From positions 43,206-107,205 of the forward strand of contig CABRHW010000004.1 in the NCBI GenBank assembly GCA_902470765.1: 64,000 bases of DNA. Direction: 5' to 3'. Below the pieces are notes generated by a model. The model worked only from the letters and a program-made list of their open reading frames with translations, did no database searches and was not told where the DNA came from. The stretch comes from an uncultured Collinsella sp. (GTDB taxonomy: Bacteria; Actinomycetota; Coriobacteriia; Coriobacteriales; Coriobacteriaceae). Numbering within the stretch: position 1 is the stretch's first letter; the number at the start of each line of letters is the position of its first letter. This document shows positions 10,077-19,086 of the stretch, one piece after another. The translations under genes were made by a program, and so were the position numbers.

Positions 10077-11558
10077 TTAGCGATGGAAGAAACCGCGGCG
10101 CTCAAACTTGGGCTCGCAGCACACGTTGATACCCAGTTTGCGCAGTACCGTCTCGTCCGTCGGCGAGATAATCACGCTAAAGAAGGCATCGCAACCGCGC
10201 AGCTGCTCCAGGCCCGAAAGGACGCGAGCGGCCGTCTCACTCGTGGCCGAGGTGATCGACAGCGCCATAAGCGTCTCGTCGGTGTGGAGGCGCGGGTTTT
10301 TGCTGCCCAGGAAATGCGTCTTGAGCTTGCTGATGGGCTCGATCGCTTCATCGCTAATGACCTCGAGCTCAAGGTCGACGCCCGAGACATGCTTGAGGGC
10401 GTTCATGATGAGCGAGCTCGCAGCGCCCAGGCGCGTGGAAGTCTTGCCGGTCACCACGGAGCCATCGGGCATAACCATGGCACCCACGGGACCACCCGTC
10501 AGCTGCTCCCTGGTGAGGGCCGCCGAGCGCGCCGGTGAGTAGTTCTTATCGATGCCGGCTTTCTTCATAATGATCTTGAGACGGTCGACTTGCTCATCGC
10601 CCACGCCGGTACGGCGCACATTTTCGACCGCGGTAAAGTAGCGGCGGACGATCTCCATCTTGGAAGCGTCGCGGCAGGCATCGTCATCGGTGATGGCAAA
10701 GCCGACCATATTGACGCCCATGTCCGTAGGACTCTGGTAGGGGCTCTTGCCCAGGATCTTTTCCATCAGAGCACGGACCACCGGGAAGGCCTCGACGTCG
10801 CGGTTGTAGTTGACCGTGGTCTTGTTATAGGCCTCAAGGTGGAAGGAGTCGATGATATTGGCATCGTCGAGGTCCGCCGTGGCCGCCTCGTAGGCGATGT
10901 TGACCGGATGCGTGAGGGGAAGGTTCCAGACCGGGAAGGTCTCGAACTTGGCATAGCCGGCGGCCGTGCCATGCTTGTGCTCGTGATAGAGCTGAGACAG
11001 GCAGGTGGCAAGCTTGCCCGAGCCAGGACCGGGGGCAGTGACCACGACGAGCGGTCGGGTGGTCTCGACAAACTCATTCTTGCCGTAGCCATCGTCGGAC
11101 ACGATCAGATCGACATCGTGCGGATACCCCTCGATGGGATAGTGCAGCTTGGCGGGAATACCGAGCGCGTTCAGGCGGTTGCGGAACACATCGGCAGCAG
11201 GCTGGCCGGCGTACTGGGTGATGACCACAGCCGCGACAGCAAAGCCGTTGCCGCGGAACAGGTCAACCAGGCGCAGCACATCCTCGTCATAGGTAATGCC
11301 GAGGTCACCACGAGCCTTGTTTTTCTCGATGTGGTTTGCGTTGATCGCGATGATAACCTCGACATCGTCGGCGATGCTCTTGAGCATGCGGAACTTGCTG
11401 TCCGGTTCAAAACCCGGCAGCACGCGGCTCGCATGATAGTCATCGAACAGCTTACCGCCAAACTCCAAATAGAGCTTGCCACCAAACTGCGAGATGCGCT
11501 CCTTAATGTGAGCAGCCTGCAGCTCGATATACTTCGCGTTGTCGAAACCCTGGCGCAT
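10077..11558 (-). CDS. DUF1846 (UPF0371) family protein
   Basis: About 493 residues. Long conserved runs of this family are seen: QFGGKLYLEFGGKLFDDYHA, VVITQYAGQPAADVFRNRL, LVVVTAPGPGSGKLATCLSQ, ETFPVWNLPLTHPVNIAYEA, SPTDMGVNMVGFAITDD and HFLGSKNPRLHTDE. The family is widespread in anaerobes and streptococci and has a nucleotide-binding-like APGPGSGK loop, but its reaction is not established. The start at 11558 (Met-Arg-Gln-Gly-Phe-Asp) has GGGAG about 7 nt upstream and matches the family N-terminus; an ATG at 11582 is possible. The folded RNA-like element at 11735-11902 lies upstream on the same strand. Confidence 0.88.
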   Translation of the reverse strand: MRQGFDNAKYIELQAAHIKERISQFGGKLYLEFGGKLFDDYHASRVLPGFEPDSKFRMLKSIADDVEVIIAINANHIEKNKARGDLGITYDEDVLRLVDLFRGNGFAVAAVVITQYAGQPAADVFRNRLNALGIPAKLHYPIEGYPHDVDLIVSDDGYGKNEFVETTRPLVVVTAPGPGSGKLATCLSQLYHEHKHGTAAGYAKFETFPVWNLPLTHPVNIAYEAATADLDDANIIDSFHLEAYNKTTVNYNRDVEAFPVVRALMEKILGKSPYQSPTDMGVNMVGFAITDDDACRDASKMEIVRRYFTAVENVRRTGVGDEQVDRLKIIMKKAGIDKNYSPARSAALTREQLTGGPVGAMVMPDGSVVTGKTSTRLGAASSLIMNALKHVSGVDLELEVISDEAIEPISKLKTHFLGSKNPRLHTDETLMALSITSATSETAARVLSGLEQLRGCDAFFSVIISPTDETVLRKLGINVCCEPKFERRGFFHR

Positions 11559-11681
11559 ATATGGCTCCCGTCCCGTTTCCATTTAATGTTCTAGGCGATT
11601 ATAACGGAGCCCGCCCTCCCCGATACCCAGACCATCAACAGGCACCAACCAAACATCCGTCAAACCTCTTGTCGGACATAT

Positions 11682-11712
11682 TTGGTGCAAACTAACCTGA
11701 CCCCATTGCACC
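11682..11712 (+). repeat. Single arm of the ACCTGACCCC dispersed repeat
   Basis: Sequence around TTGGTGCAAACTAACCTGAC followed by CCCATTGCACC matches one arm of the palindromes at 57723-57777 and 58965-59039 with a few changes. Only one clear arm is present; a faint partner (GGCACCAA) lies at 11641-11648. It lies beside copy A of the folded RNA-like element. Confidence 0.6.
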
Positions 11713-11734
11713 GCCCCATAACACCAACAATGGC

Positions 11735-11902
11735 AGCGCCGCAGGTGGAGCAAAAGTCAGCGAAAGCCCGCCAGAGCGAGCAAGGTGACGTGAAAGAGGA
11801 GGGCATAGGCCTTTTGGCCATGCCCGACGATTGAACGTCAGATTGCCGCTCTGGCGGGCTTGCAGCGTCGAGTGGTTCCGGCGTTTGGTAAAACGCCGGA
11901 AC
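11735..11902 (-). ncRNA. Duplicated structured RNA element, copy A
   Basis: Minus-strand element homologous to 55640-55806. In 5' to 3' order it has: a perfect 12-bp hairpin with loop TACC (11902-11875); TCGACGCTGCAA; a long-range 14-bp helix pairing 11861-11848 with 11777-11764; inside this a conserved core with GACG-TTCAAT-CGTC, a hairpin GGGCAT-GGCC-AAAA-GGCC-T-ATGCCC (11825-11801), and CACGTCACC; then TCGCTGAC and GCGGCGC. Both hairpins keep pairing in the other copy through compensatory changes. Here it lies about 175 nt upstream of the DUF1846 gene on the same strand, but the other copy is 3' of an operon, so a fixed cis-regulatory role is doubtful. Together with the terminator-like GC stem and palindrome debris at 11903-12043, this fills the 485-bp gap. 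The function is unknown; Rfam's Collinsella-1 RNA should be compared. Confidence 0.7.
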
Positions 11903-12043
11903 ACAAGAGCGCCCCCTCCCGCGCACGGAACGGAAGGGGGCTAAAGGTAGGAGTCTACCGGTGGGTTTACCCCGCCGGACAGACGATGACCAGGTGATCC
12001 TCTACAGGATCGTCAAGGTTTCCGTGGGGTACCCGTTGGGTAC

Positions 12044-13522
12044 TTAGATCAACACGCAGGCGACGGTCAGGATGATGGCGCAGACGACGGAGAGCGCGAC
12101 GATGAGCTTAAGGGCAAACTTGAGCCAGGTCGTCCACTCGATCTTGGCCAGGGCGAGACCGCCCATGATGGCGCCGGAGGTCGGGGTGAATAGGTTCACG
12201 ACACCGATGGCGGCGGAGAAGATCATGACCATGACCTCAGGCGAGAAGCCGAGCTTAACAGCCAGCGGTCCCATGATGGGCATGGAGACGGTGGCCATAC
12301 CGGAGGTCGAGGGGATCAGGAAGGACAGGCCGAAGTAGACCAGGAAGCTCATGGGAGCGAAGATCACGCCGGACAGGCCAGCCAGGGCATTGGCGGCAGC
12401 GTCGAGGACGAAGACATCGAGGCCGGTGTTAGCCATGAGGACGGAGATACCACGGGCGAGGGCGATGACGAGAACAACGGACATCATGTCGGCAGCGCCG
12501 GTGATGAAGGTGTTAACGATCTGCTTCTCGGACAGGCCACCGATGATACCGATCAGGACGGCCATGAGGAAGAACCAGGTGGAAGCCTCGTCGAAGTACC
12601 ACTGGCCAATGGGCAGGCCGGTGATCAGGGCAGACCAGCCCTGGACGACGGCGTTACCGTCGGCGTCGTAGACAGCGCCAGCGTCGAAGAAGTTGGCGAC
12701 GCCCTCGTTGAGGTCGGCCAGCGGAATGAAGCCGACGATCATGACGACGAAGGTGAAGGCGAAGGCGATCAGAACACCCTTCTGACGACCGGTGAGCTTG
12801 ACCTCCTTGTGGACCTCGGAAGCAGCCTTGCCGTGAGCCTCTTCGGCGTCCTTGAGCTCCTGCATCGACAGGATGGTGGAACCCTTGTCAGCCTTGACCT
12901 TCTTGGCATAGTTCATCACGAAGAAGATGGACATAGCGGTAGTGACAATCCACAGGACGGCACCGAGGCCGATGATGATGGACTGGTTGACCTCAATGCC
13001 AACGCCGGTCAGAGCGTCGACGGCAGCGCCGACGGCGAACGGGTTAACCGTGGAGCCCAGGCAGCCGCAGCCAGCGCCGAGCAGGACGGTAGCGGCACCG
13101 ACCATGGGGTCGAAGCCAGCGGCCATCATGGTAGCGGCGAGCAGGGCGTAGAAGGGAACGGTCTCCTCGCACATACCATAGGTGGTACCACCGAGGGAGA
13201 AGATGAGCATCAGCACGGGAATGAGCATAATCTCGTTGCCCTTAAGCTTCTGCACCAGAACGGCGATGCCGTTGTCCAGGGCGCCGGTCTCGGTCATCAT
13301 ACCGAGGAAGCCGCCCAGGATCATAACGAAGAGGCAGACGGGCAGAGCGTCAGCGAAGCCCTTAATCGGGGCGGTGCAGAAATCGCTCAGACGGGCGGCA
13401 GTAACCGCGCCGCCGGACGTGCCGGAGACGATAACGGTAATCACTGCGACAATTGCCAGCAGAGCAAGAAGAATGGTGAACGATGAAGGCATACCGCGCT
13501 TTTTCTTAGCGGTCTCAGTCAT
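12044..13522 (-). CDS. YfcC/DcuC-like membrane transporter of the arginine deiminase operon
   Basis: About 492 residues with 11-13 hydrophobic segments. It starts Met-Thr-Glu-Thr-Ala-Lys-Lys-Lys, with a first helix FTILLALLAIVAVITVIVSG. Conserved family features include LFVMILGGFLGMMTETGALD, GGTTYGMCEETVPFYAL and STSGMATVSMPIMGPLA. I chose the ATG at 13522 because GAAGGGGGG precedes it at a workable distance; upstream ATGs at 13531 and 13549 are possible. It follows arcA and the carbamoyltransferase gene, so it probably exchanges arginine for ornithine in place of a typical ArcD antiporter. That substrate is inferred from context only. Confidence 0.8.
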   Translation of the reverse strand: MTETAKKKRGMPSSFTILLALLAIVAVITVIVSGTSGGAVTAARLSDFCTAPIKGFADALPVCLFVMILGGFLGMMTETGALDNGIAVLVQKLKGNEIMLIPVLMLIFSLGGTTYGMCEETVPFYALLAATMMAAGFDPMVGAATVLLGAGCGCLGSTVNPFAVGAAVDALTGVGIEVNQSIIIGLGAVLWIVTTAMSIFFVMNYAKKVKADKGSTILSMQELKDAEEAHGKAASEVHKEVKLTGRQKGVLIAFAFTFVVMIVGFIPLADLNEGVANFFDAGAVYDADGNAVVQGWSALITGLPIGQWYFDEASTWFFLMAVLIGIIGGLSEKQIVNTFITGAADMMSVVLVIALARGISVLMANTGLDVFVLDAAANALAGLSGVIFAPMSFLVYFGLSFLIPSTSGMATVSMPIMGPLAVKLGFSPEVMVMIFSAAIGVVNLFTPTSGAIMGGLALAKIEWTTWLKFALKLIVALSVVCAIILTVACVLI

Positions 13523-13622
13523 AGTTCTCATCCCCCCTTCATAAATCATTTACTGATCTCGCCAGAAGCGGCTCTTCCGTGCCGTGCCTGCCGCTTGATG
13601 CGAGATTATTACCAGATAAAAC

Positions 13623-13654
13623 CGCTCGGGGTGTGCAGCAATACACCCCGAGCG
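13623..13654 (-). terminator. Terminator after ornithine carbamoyltransferase gene
   Basis: Perfect 12-bp stem CGCTCGGGGTGT / ACACCCCGAGCG with an 8-nt loop, 16 nt after the stop at 13670; on the minus strand GGTTTTAT follows. It may only partly stop transcription into the downstream transporter gene. Confidence 0.8.
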
Positions 13655-13669
13655 AGATGCTAGATGCTC

Positions 13670-14665
13670 TTACTTGAGCGTGGCGTACATGACAGCCTTG
13701 ATGGTGTGCATGCGGTTCTCGGCCTCGTCGAAGACCTTGGAAGCGGGGCTCTCGAAGACCTCGTCGGTGACCTCCTGCTCGGTGATGCCGAACTGCTCGC
13801 ACTTCTCGGCGCCAATGGTGGTGTTGGTGTCGTGGAAGCTGGGCAGGCAGTGCAGGAAGATGGCACCCGGGTTGGCCATAGCCATGACCTCGGAGGTGAC
13901 ACGATACGGGGTGAGCTGAGCGATGCGCTCGGCCCAGACCTCGTCGGGCTCGCCCATGGAGACCCACACGTCGGTGTAGATAACGTCGGCACCGGTGACG
14001 CCGTCCTTGACGTCGGTGGTCAGCTTGATGGTGCAGCCGTTAGCCTCGGCGATGGGCTTGCAGGCCTCGATGACGTCGTCAGCGGGCATGCACTCCTCGG
14101 GGCCGCAGGCCACGAAGTTCATGCCGAGCTTGGAGCAGACGACCATGAGGGAGCGAGCGACATTGTTCTTGCAGTCGCCCATGAAGACGAGGGTCTTGCC
14201 CTTGATGTCGTAGTTGAAGTTCTCCTGGACGGTCAGGATGTCGGCGAGCATCTGGGTGGGGTGCCACTCGGTGGTCAGGCCGTTCCACACGGGCACGCCG
14301 GACTTAGCAGCGAGCTCCTCGACGTCGTCCTGGGCAAAGCCACGGAACTCGATGCCGTCATACATGCGGCCGAGAACGCGGGCAGTGTCCTCGATGGACT
14401 CCTTCTTGCCCATCTGCGACGAACCCGGATCGAGGTAGGTGACGCCCATGCCCAGATCCATGCCGCCGACCTCGAAGGCGCAGCGGGTACGAGTAGAGGT
14501 CTTCTGGAAGAGCAGAACGATGTTCTTGCCCTCGAGATAGCGGTGCGGAACGCCAGCGCGCTTCATATCCTTGAAGTTCTTGGAGAGCTTGAGCAGGTAC
14601 TCGATCTCCTCGGTGGTGAGGTCGAGAAGCTTGAGGAAGCTACGGCCGGAAAGGTTAACACCCAT
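13670..14665 (-). CDS. arcB: Ornithine carbamoyltransferase (catabolic, arginine deiminase pathway)
   Basis: Splits citrulline with phosphate to ornithine and carbamoyl phosphate in the fermentative direction; the same fold works anabolically as ArgF. The 331 residues contain the carbamoyl-phosphate loop [36 protein letters not shown] and the ornithine-site motif HCLPSFHD. Its place directly downstream of arcA and ahead of a transporter gene supports the catabolic role. A carbamate kinase gene, the usual third enzyme, is not in the window. Confidence 0.95.
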   Translation of the reverse strand: MGVNLSGRSFLKLLDLTTEEIEYLLKLSKNFKDMKRAGVPHRYLEGKNIVLLFQKTSTRTRCAFEVGGMDLGMGVTYLDPGSSQMGKKESIEDTARVLGRMYDGIEFRGFAQDDVEELAAKSGVPVWNGLTTEWHPTQMLADILTVQENFNYDIKGKTLVFMGDCKNNVARSLMVVCSKLGMNFVACGPEECMPADDVIEACKPIAEANGCTIKLTTDVKDGVTGADVIYTDVWVSMGEPDEVWAERIAQLTPYRVTSEVMAMANPGAIFLHCLPSFHDTNTTIGAEKCEQFGITEQEVTDEVFESPASKVFDEAENRMHTIKAVMYATLK

Positions 14666-14729
14666 GGTTTGATTCCTTTCGAAGAAATGAATTACGTAAG
14701 TATTAGTGGTGCCCGTTTAACGGGCGAAG

Positions 14730-14758
14730 CCGGTGCGGTTGTAGGGGGACCGCACCGG
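14730..14758. terminator. Intercistronic hairpin between arcA and arcB
   Basis: Perfect 10-bp stem CCGGTGCGGT / ACCGCACCGG, just after the arcA stop, without a U tract. It is a likely RNA-processing or stability element that lets arcA and arcB levels differ, not a full terminator. Confidence 0.55.
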
Positions 14759-14771
14759 AAACGGAAAGACC

Positions 14772-16013
14772 TTAGAGGTCCTCGCGCCAGAAGGGCATGC
14801 TCATGCAGCGCGGGCCGCCGCGGCCGCGGGAGAGCTCGGCGGAGGGCACGACGAGAAGGTCCAGGCCCTCCTTGTACAGCACGTCGTTGGTGACGGTGTT
14901 GCGGGCGTAGACGCAGATCTTGCCGGGCTCGACGCACAGGGTGTTGGAGCCGTCGTTCCACTGCTCGCGGGAGGCCGCGATCGGGTCGCCGCCGCCGCAG
15001 GGGATCAGCTTGACCTGGTCGACGCCGGTGGCGTCCTCCAGGACGTGCTCGAGGGTGTCCTCGATCAGGCGGATGTTCACGTCGCCCGGGTTCTTGCCGG
15101 CGGTCAGCTCGTAGACGCGCAGGGTGCCCATGATGGCGGGGTGGATCGTGAACTTATCGACGTCGATCTGGGTGAAGACCGTGTCGAGGTGCATGAAGGC
15201 GCGCGAGACCGGGATGTCGAAGGCCAGGATGCGCTCGACCTTGGAGTCGGAGTTCCAGAAGATGTTCTGGGCCATGACGTCGATCGCGGCGGCCTGGGTG
15301 CGCTGGGAGATGCCGACGGCGAGGGTCTTCTCGTTGATGTTCAGCACGTCGCCGCCCTCGGTGTGGAACTGGCAGTCGCGGCGGAAGTACAGGGAGACGT
15401 CCTTGTAGTCGGGGTGGTACTTGAAGACGTACTTGCCGTACAGGGTCTCGCGGTTGCGGGTGACCGAGTACATGCGGTTGAGGTTGACGCCCTCGCCGAC
15501 GACCGCGAACGGGTCGCGGGTGAAGTAGAGGTTGGGCATCGGGTCGATGATCAGGTCGGACTCGGACTCGGAGTTGACCAGGGAGTCGAGGGTCGTGGAC
15601 GCCGTGAGGGGCATGTCGATCTCGGACTTGGTCATGCCGGCCATGGTCTTCTTGACGAACTCGAGGTTGTCCTCGATGGAGTCCAGCTTCTCGCGGACGA
15701 TCTGCGGCATGTGCTGGCCGCGGATGCCGGCCTCGGCGATGTACTGGTCGGTGAACTCGGCGCGGGCGCCGGGGACCTGGTCGAACACCTCGGCGACGAG
15801 GTTCTCGAGGTAGAGGACCTCCACGCCCTGGTCCCTCAGGATCTGGGCGAAGGTGTCGTGCTCCTGCTGCGCGACCTCCAGGAACGGGACGTCGTCGAAC
15901 AGGAGTCGCTCGAGCTCGTCGGGCGGCAGGTTGAGGAGCTCGTCGCCGGGACGGTGCAGGCAGACCTTCCTGAGCTTGCCGATCTCGGAAGGCACGTGCA
16001 GACCTTTCGTCAT
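14772..16013 (-). CDS. arcA: Arginine deiminase
   Basis: Hydrolyses arginine to citrulline and ammonia, the first step of the arginine deiminase pathway, which yields ATP and raises pH. 413 residues, typical length. Visible active-site blocks are NLYFTRDPFAVVG, FHTEGGDVLNIN, FMHLDTVFTQID and the catalytic Cys in GRGGPRCMSMPF near the C-terminus. AGGAGG stands just before the ATG at 16013. Codon use is strongly biased to G/C-ending codons, more than its neighbours, as in highly expressed genes. It is the first gene of a three-gene arginine operon. Confidence 0.97.
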   Translation of the reverse strand: MTKGLHVPSEIGKLRKVCLHRPGDELLNLPPDELERLLFDDVPFLEVAQQEHDTFAQILRDQGVEVLYLENLVAEVFDQVPGARAEFTDQYIAEAGIRGQHMPQIVREKLDSIEDNLEFVKKTMAGMTKSEIDMPLTASTTLDSLVNSESESDLIIDPMPNLYFTRDPFAVVGEGVNLNRMYSVTRNRETLYGKYVFKYHPDYKDVSLYFRRDCQFHTEGGDVLNINEKTLAVGISQRTQAAAIDVMAQNIFWNSDSKVERILAFDIPVSRAFMHLDTVFTQIDVDKFTIHPAIMGTLRVYELTAGKNPGDVNIRLIEDTLEHVLEDATGVDQVKLIPCGGGDPIAASREQWNDGSNTLCVEPGKICVYARNTVTNDVLYKEGLDLLVVPSAELSRGRGGPRCMSMPFWREDL

Positions 16014-16564
16014 GGCCTCCTACCTTTCTTTCGGGCCTTACTGGCCGAATGTATCAGCGCCCCTCCGTATGGGACGCTGCTTGCTGACAGCTCTAGTTAT
16101 ATCCAAAAACCACCTGCAATTCCACCTCGCCCCCGAACGGTCAGCAAAGTGCGATGAACGGTATATCTCATATGATTCCCCCATGATGCACTTCGGTTCT
16201 CTAAAGCAGGTTTTCAAAGGTAAATGTTCTTTTTTCTAAGGAATTAAGCTAGATTGCACAAATATTTTCATGTTTAGGAATTGCATAGCTAAAACGGTTT
16301 TCTGCATATATATGTCGTTTGTTCATGATTCAATTTGGATTCGATTATATTCAGCTTGCAATCATTCTTATTCATACTTTCTCACCAGTTGAGTATGGAT
16401 ATAGATTGTTTTCAAAACGAGTTGGGCAGTTAGTTGCATGCTTGACAGCGTAAGAAGTAGGTAAAGATACCGTTCGCACAATACGTCCGTGCCGCAAGTC
16501 GACTAAATTGAGACAATAGTGAATAGTGTTAGGCTACCGTCCCCTGCGGGGACTGAACGGACAG
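16014..16564. other. AT-rich divergent regulatory region between arcA and ppk
   Basis: About 550 bp without a credible gene. It is markedly AT-richer than its surroundings between about 16190 and 16430 and must hold the promoters for arcA (left) and ppk (right). I saw no convincing ArgR box. A TTCATGATTCAA segment near 16322 is only a weak FNR/CRP-like candidate. Confidence 0.5.
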
Positions 16565-18973
16565 ATGCATATGCCGAGCAAAATCGAAAAGAAGCAAAAG
16601 GCCGCTAAGCTGCGCAAGCCGCCGCGCGACTTCTCGTACACGCAAAATCGAGAGCTCAGCTGGCTGCGCTTTGACAACCGCGTGCTCGACGAGGCTTTTG
16701 ATGAGTCCGTGCCGCTGTTCGAGCGCCTTAAGTTCGTCTCGATCTTCGAGTCAAACCTCGATGAGTTCCTTATGGTGCGCGTGGGTGGCCTGTCCGACCT
16801 TGCCGAGCTCAAAAAGCAGCCTGTCGACAACAAGAGCAATATGACCGCCTCCGAACAGGTCGACGCTGTCATGGCGGAGCTGCCCGGGCTCCTTACCCGT
16901 TGGGAGTCCATCTTTAAGAGCATCGAGGGCAAGCTCGACACCCTGGGCGTTCACCGCGCCCGCATCGATTCGCTTACGCCCGAGGAGCGCACCTTTGTAA
17001 CCCGCTACTTCCAGGCCTACGTGTCGCCGGTCATCTCACCGCTGGTGATCGACCCGCGCCACCCCTTCCCCAACCTGCGCAACGGCGCACTTTACCTGGC
17101 GTGCGGCCTGGACGGCGTCACCGACGAGGAAAGTCTGCTGGGCCTGATCGAGATTCCCGCCTCGATGAACCGCGTGGTCGAGATCCCCTCGCCCACCGGC
17201 ACCTACTCCTACATTCTGCTCGAGGACGTCATCCTCGCCTGCCTGGACAGCTGCTTTGGCTCCTATAAGCCGCTGGATCGCGCGCTCATCCGCGTCACCC
17301 GCAATGCCGATATCGACCCGGACGGCGAGGGCGTCGAGGAGGAAGAGGATTACCGCCAGCACATGAAGCGCATTCTCAAGAAGCGCCTGCGCCTGCAGCC
17401 GGTAGTGCTCGCCGTCTCGGGCTCACTCGAGAAGCAGACGCTCAAGACTATCCGCAAGGCGCTCGAGCTCTCGCGTCGCTCGGTCTTTACCTGCGATATC
17501 CCGCTCAACCTGGGCTATGTCTTTGGCATTGAGGGAAAGATTCCCGAGCACCTGCACAACGAGCTGCTCTTTACGCCGTTTAAACCGCAGCCCAGCCCCA
17601 CCATCGATATGACCCGCTCCATCCGCGAGCAGGTACTTCAGCACGACAAGCTGCTCTTTTATCCCTATGAGGCCATGAACCCCTTCCTGGATCTGGTACA
17701 CGAGGCCGCCTACGACCCCGAGTGCATCTCACTGCGCATCACGCTCTACCGCGTGGCCAAGCAGAGCCGCCTGTGCGAGTCGCTGATCGATGCCGCCGAG
17801 AACGGCAAAGAGGTCACGGTGCTCATGGAGCTCCGCGCCCGCTTCGACGAGCAGAACAACATCGAGTGGGCCGAGCGTCTGGAAGAGGCAGGCTGCACCG
17901 TCATCTACGGCTCCGAAGGCTTTAAGTGCCACTCCAAGATCTGCCAGCTCACCTATCGCGAGGGCATGGCGCTTACACGCCTGACGCTGTTGGGCACCGG
18001 CAACTTTAACGAGAAGACGGCCAAGCTCTACAGCGACTTTATGCTCATGACCGCCCATCCCGGCATCGGCGAGGACGCCAACTTGTTCTTCCGCAACCTG
18101 TCGCTGGGCAACCTGCGCGGCGATTACCGCTTCCTGGGCGTGGCGCCGGTCGGCCTGAAGCCACTCATTATGCGCGGCCTGGATCGCGAGATCCAGCGTG
18201 CCCTCGCTGGCGAGCCCGCCCGTGTGTTCTTTAAGCTCAACTCGCTCACCGACCGCGAGGTCATCGACAAGATCGCCGAGGCATCGTGCGCAGGAGTCCG
18301 CGTAGACATGATCATCCGCGGCATCTCGTGCCTCAAGCCGGGCGTTCCGGGCAAGACCGAGAACGTGCATGTCCGCTCCATCGTCGGACGCTTTTTGGAG
18401 CACGCGCGCGTCTATGCTTTCGGCGTGGACTCGGACATGATTTACCTGAGCTCGGCAGACATGATGACGCGCAACACCGAGCACCGCGTGGAGATTGCCT
18501 TCCCCGTGCTCGACCCCACCTGCCGCGCTCTGGTGCACGAGTACATGGGCATGCAGCTGCGCGACAACGTGAAGGCCCGCAGCCTCACGAGCGACGGCAC
18601 CTGGGTCCCCGTGGAGCGTGCAGAGGGTGAGAAACCCTTCAACTCACAGGAAGCCCTGCTGGAGCGCGCCTATCGCAACGCCGAGGCCGCGCCCGAGCCC
18701 GTCATTGAGGCGGAACCTGCCTCCGAGGCCGAGCCGCAGCCAGTAGCACCCAAGGTCCAAGAGGTCCAGGCGACCGTCATTGAGCCCGAGCCTGCACCTG
18801 CACCTCAGCCCGATCCGCAGGTCACCAAGCCCGCACCCGAGACGAGCGCCCGTCGCGATAAGCCCGCTGGCAAGACCAAGGCCATCGAGCGCCATCGCCC
18901 CGGCCGCGTGCGCATGGGCCTGGGTCTGATCGGCCTGGGTCTTAAGACGCTCATTACCGGCAAGACGAAATAG
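16565..18973 (+). CDS. ppk: Polyphosphate kinase 1 with extended C-terminal tail
   Basis: Makes polyphosphate reversibly from ATP. About 802 residues. N-domain: NRELSWLRFDNRVLDEA and FESNLDEFLMVRVGG; middle: HPFPNLRNGALYL; catalytic phospholipase-D-like parts: KCHSKICQLTYRE with the phosphorylated His, TGNFNEKTA and FLEHARVYAFG with the second His. Residues from about 690 onward form a tail not typical of Ppk1: a Pro/Glu/Ala-rich linker, a basic stretch (ARRDKPAGKTKAIERHRPGR) and a final Gly/Leu-rich amphipathic segment RMGLGLIGLGLKTL. The ATG at 16565 follows GGACAG; a GTG at 16526 is also in frame. Confidence 0.93.
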   Translation: MHMPSKIEKKQKAAKLRKPPRDFSYTQNRELSWLRFDNRVLDEAFDESVPLFERLKFVSIFESNLDEFLMVRVGGLSDLAELKKQPVDNKSNMTASEQVDAVMAELPGLLTRWESIFKSIEGKLDTLGVHRARIDSLTPEERTFVTRYFQAYVSPVISPLVIDPRHPFPNLRNGALYLACGLDGVTDEESLLGLIEIPASMNRVVEIPSPTGTYSYILLEDVILACLDSCFGSYKPLDRALIRVTRNADIDPDGEGVEEEEDYRQHMKRILKKRLRLQPVVLAVSGSLEKQTLKTIRKALELSRRSVFTCDIPLNLGYVFGIEGKIPEHLHNELLFTPFKPQPSPTIDMTRSIREQVLQHDKLLFYPYEAMNPFLDLVHEAAYDPECISLRITLYRVAKQSRLCESLIDAAENGKEVTVLMELRARFDEQNNIEWAERLEEAGCTVIYGSEGFKCHSKICQLTYREGMALTRLTLLGTGNFNEKTAKLYSDFMLMTAHPGIGEDANLFFRNLSLGNLRGDYRFLGVAPVGLKPLIMRGLDREIQRALAGEPARVFFKLNSLTDREVIDKIAEASCAGVRVDMIIRGISCLKPGVPGKTENVHVRSIVGRFLEHARVYAFGVDSDMIYLSSADMMTRNTEHRVEIAFPVLDPTCRALVHEYMGMQLRDNVKARSLTSDGTWVPVERAEGEKPFNSQEALLERAYRNAEAAPEPVIEAEPASEAEPQPVAPKVQEVQATVIEPEPAPAPQPDPQVTKPAPETSARRDKPAGKTKAIERHRPGRVRMGLGLIGLGLKTLITGKTK

Positions 18974-18996
18974 TCGTTTGTAGAAGCAGTTTGTAG

Positions 18997-19040
18997 AAGC
19001 GCCCCGCATTTGAGGAAAGCCTCGGATACGGGGCGCTTTT
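18997..19040 (+). terminator. Terminator of ppk
   Basis: Stem AAGCGCCCCG / CGGGGCGCTT with an inner GAGG-AAAG-CCTC hairpin, followed by TTTTCC. A small direct repeat, GTTTGTAGAAGC, precedes it. Confidence 0.8.
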
Positions 19041-19086
19041 CCCTGCTACCATGGTGCGAACAACAACGCGAATGACAGGCAGGAAT

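Noticed and set aside
11660..11926. Short reading frames in the RNA element copies (both containing a MPSSFTSPCSL segment)
   Set aside because: The differences between copies change amino acids but keep base pairing, and neither frame has a ribosome site, so a peptide is less likely than an RNA.
16300..16350. FNR/CRP- or ArgR-type operator upstream of arcA
   Set aside because: TTCATGATTCAA and a TGCATATATATG stretch are only partial matches, with spacing that does not fit either consensus.
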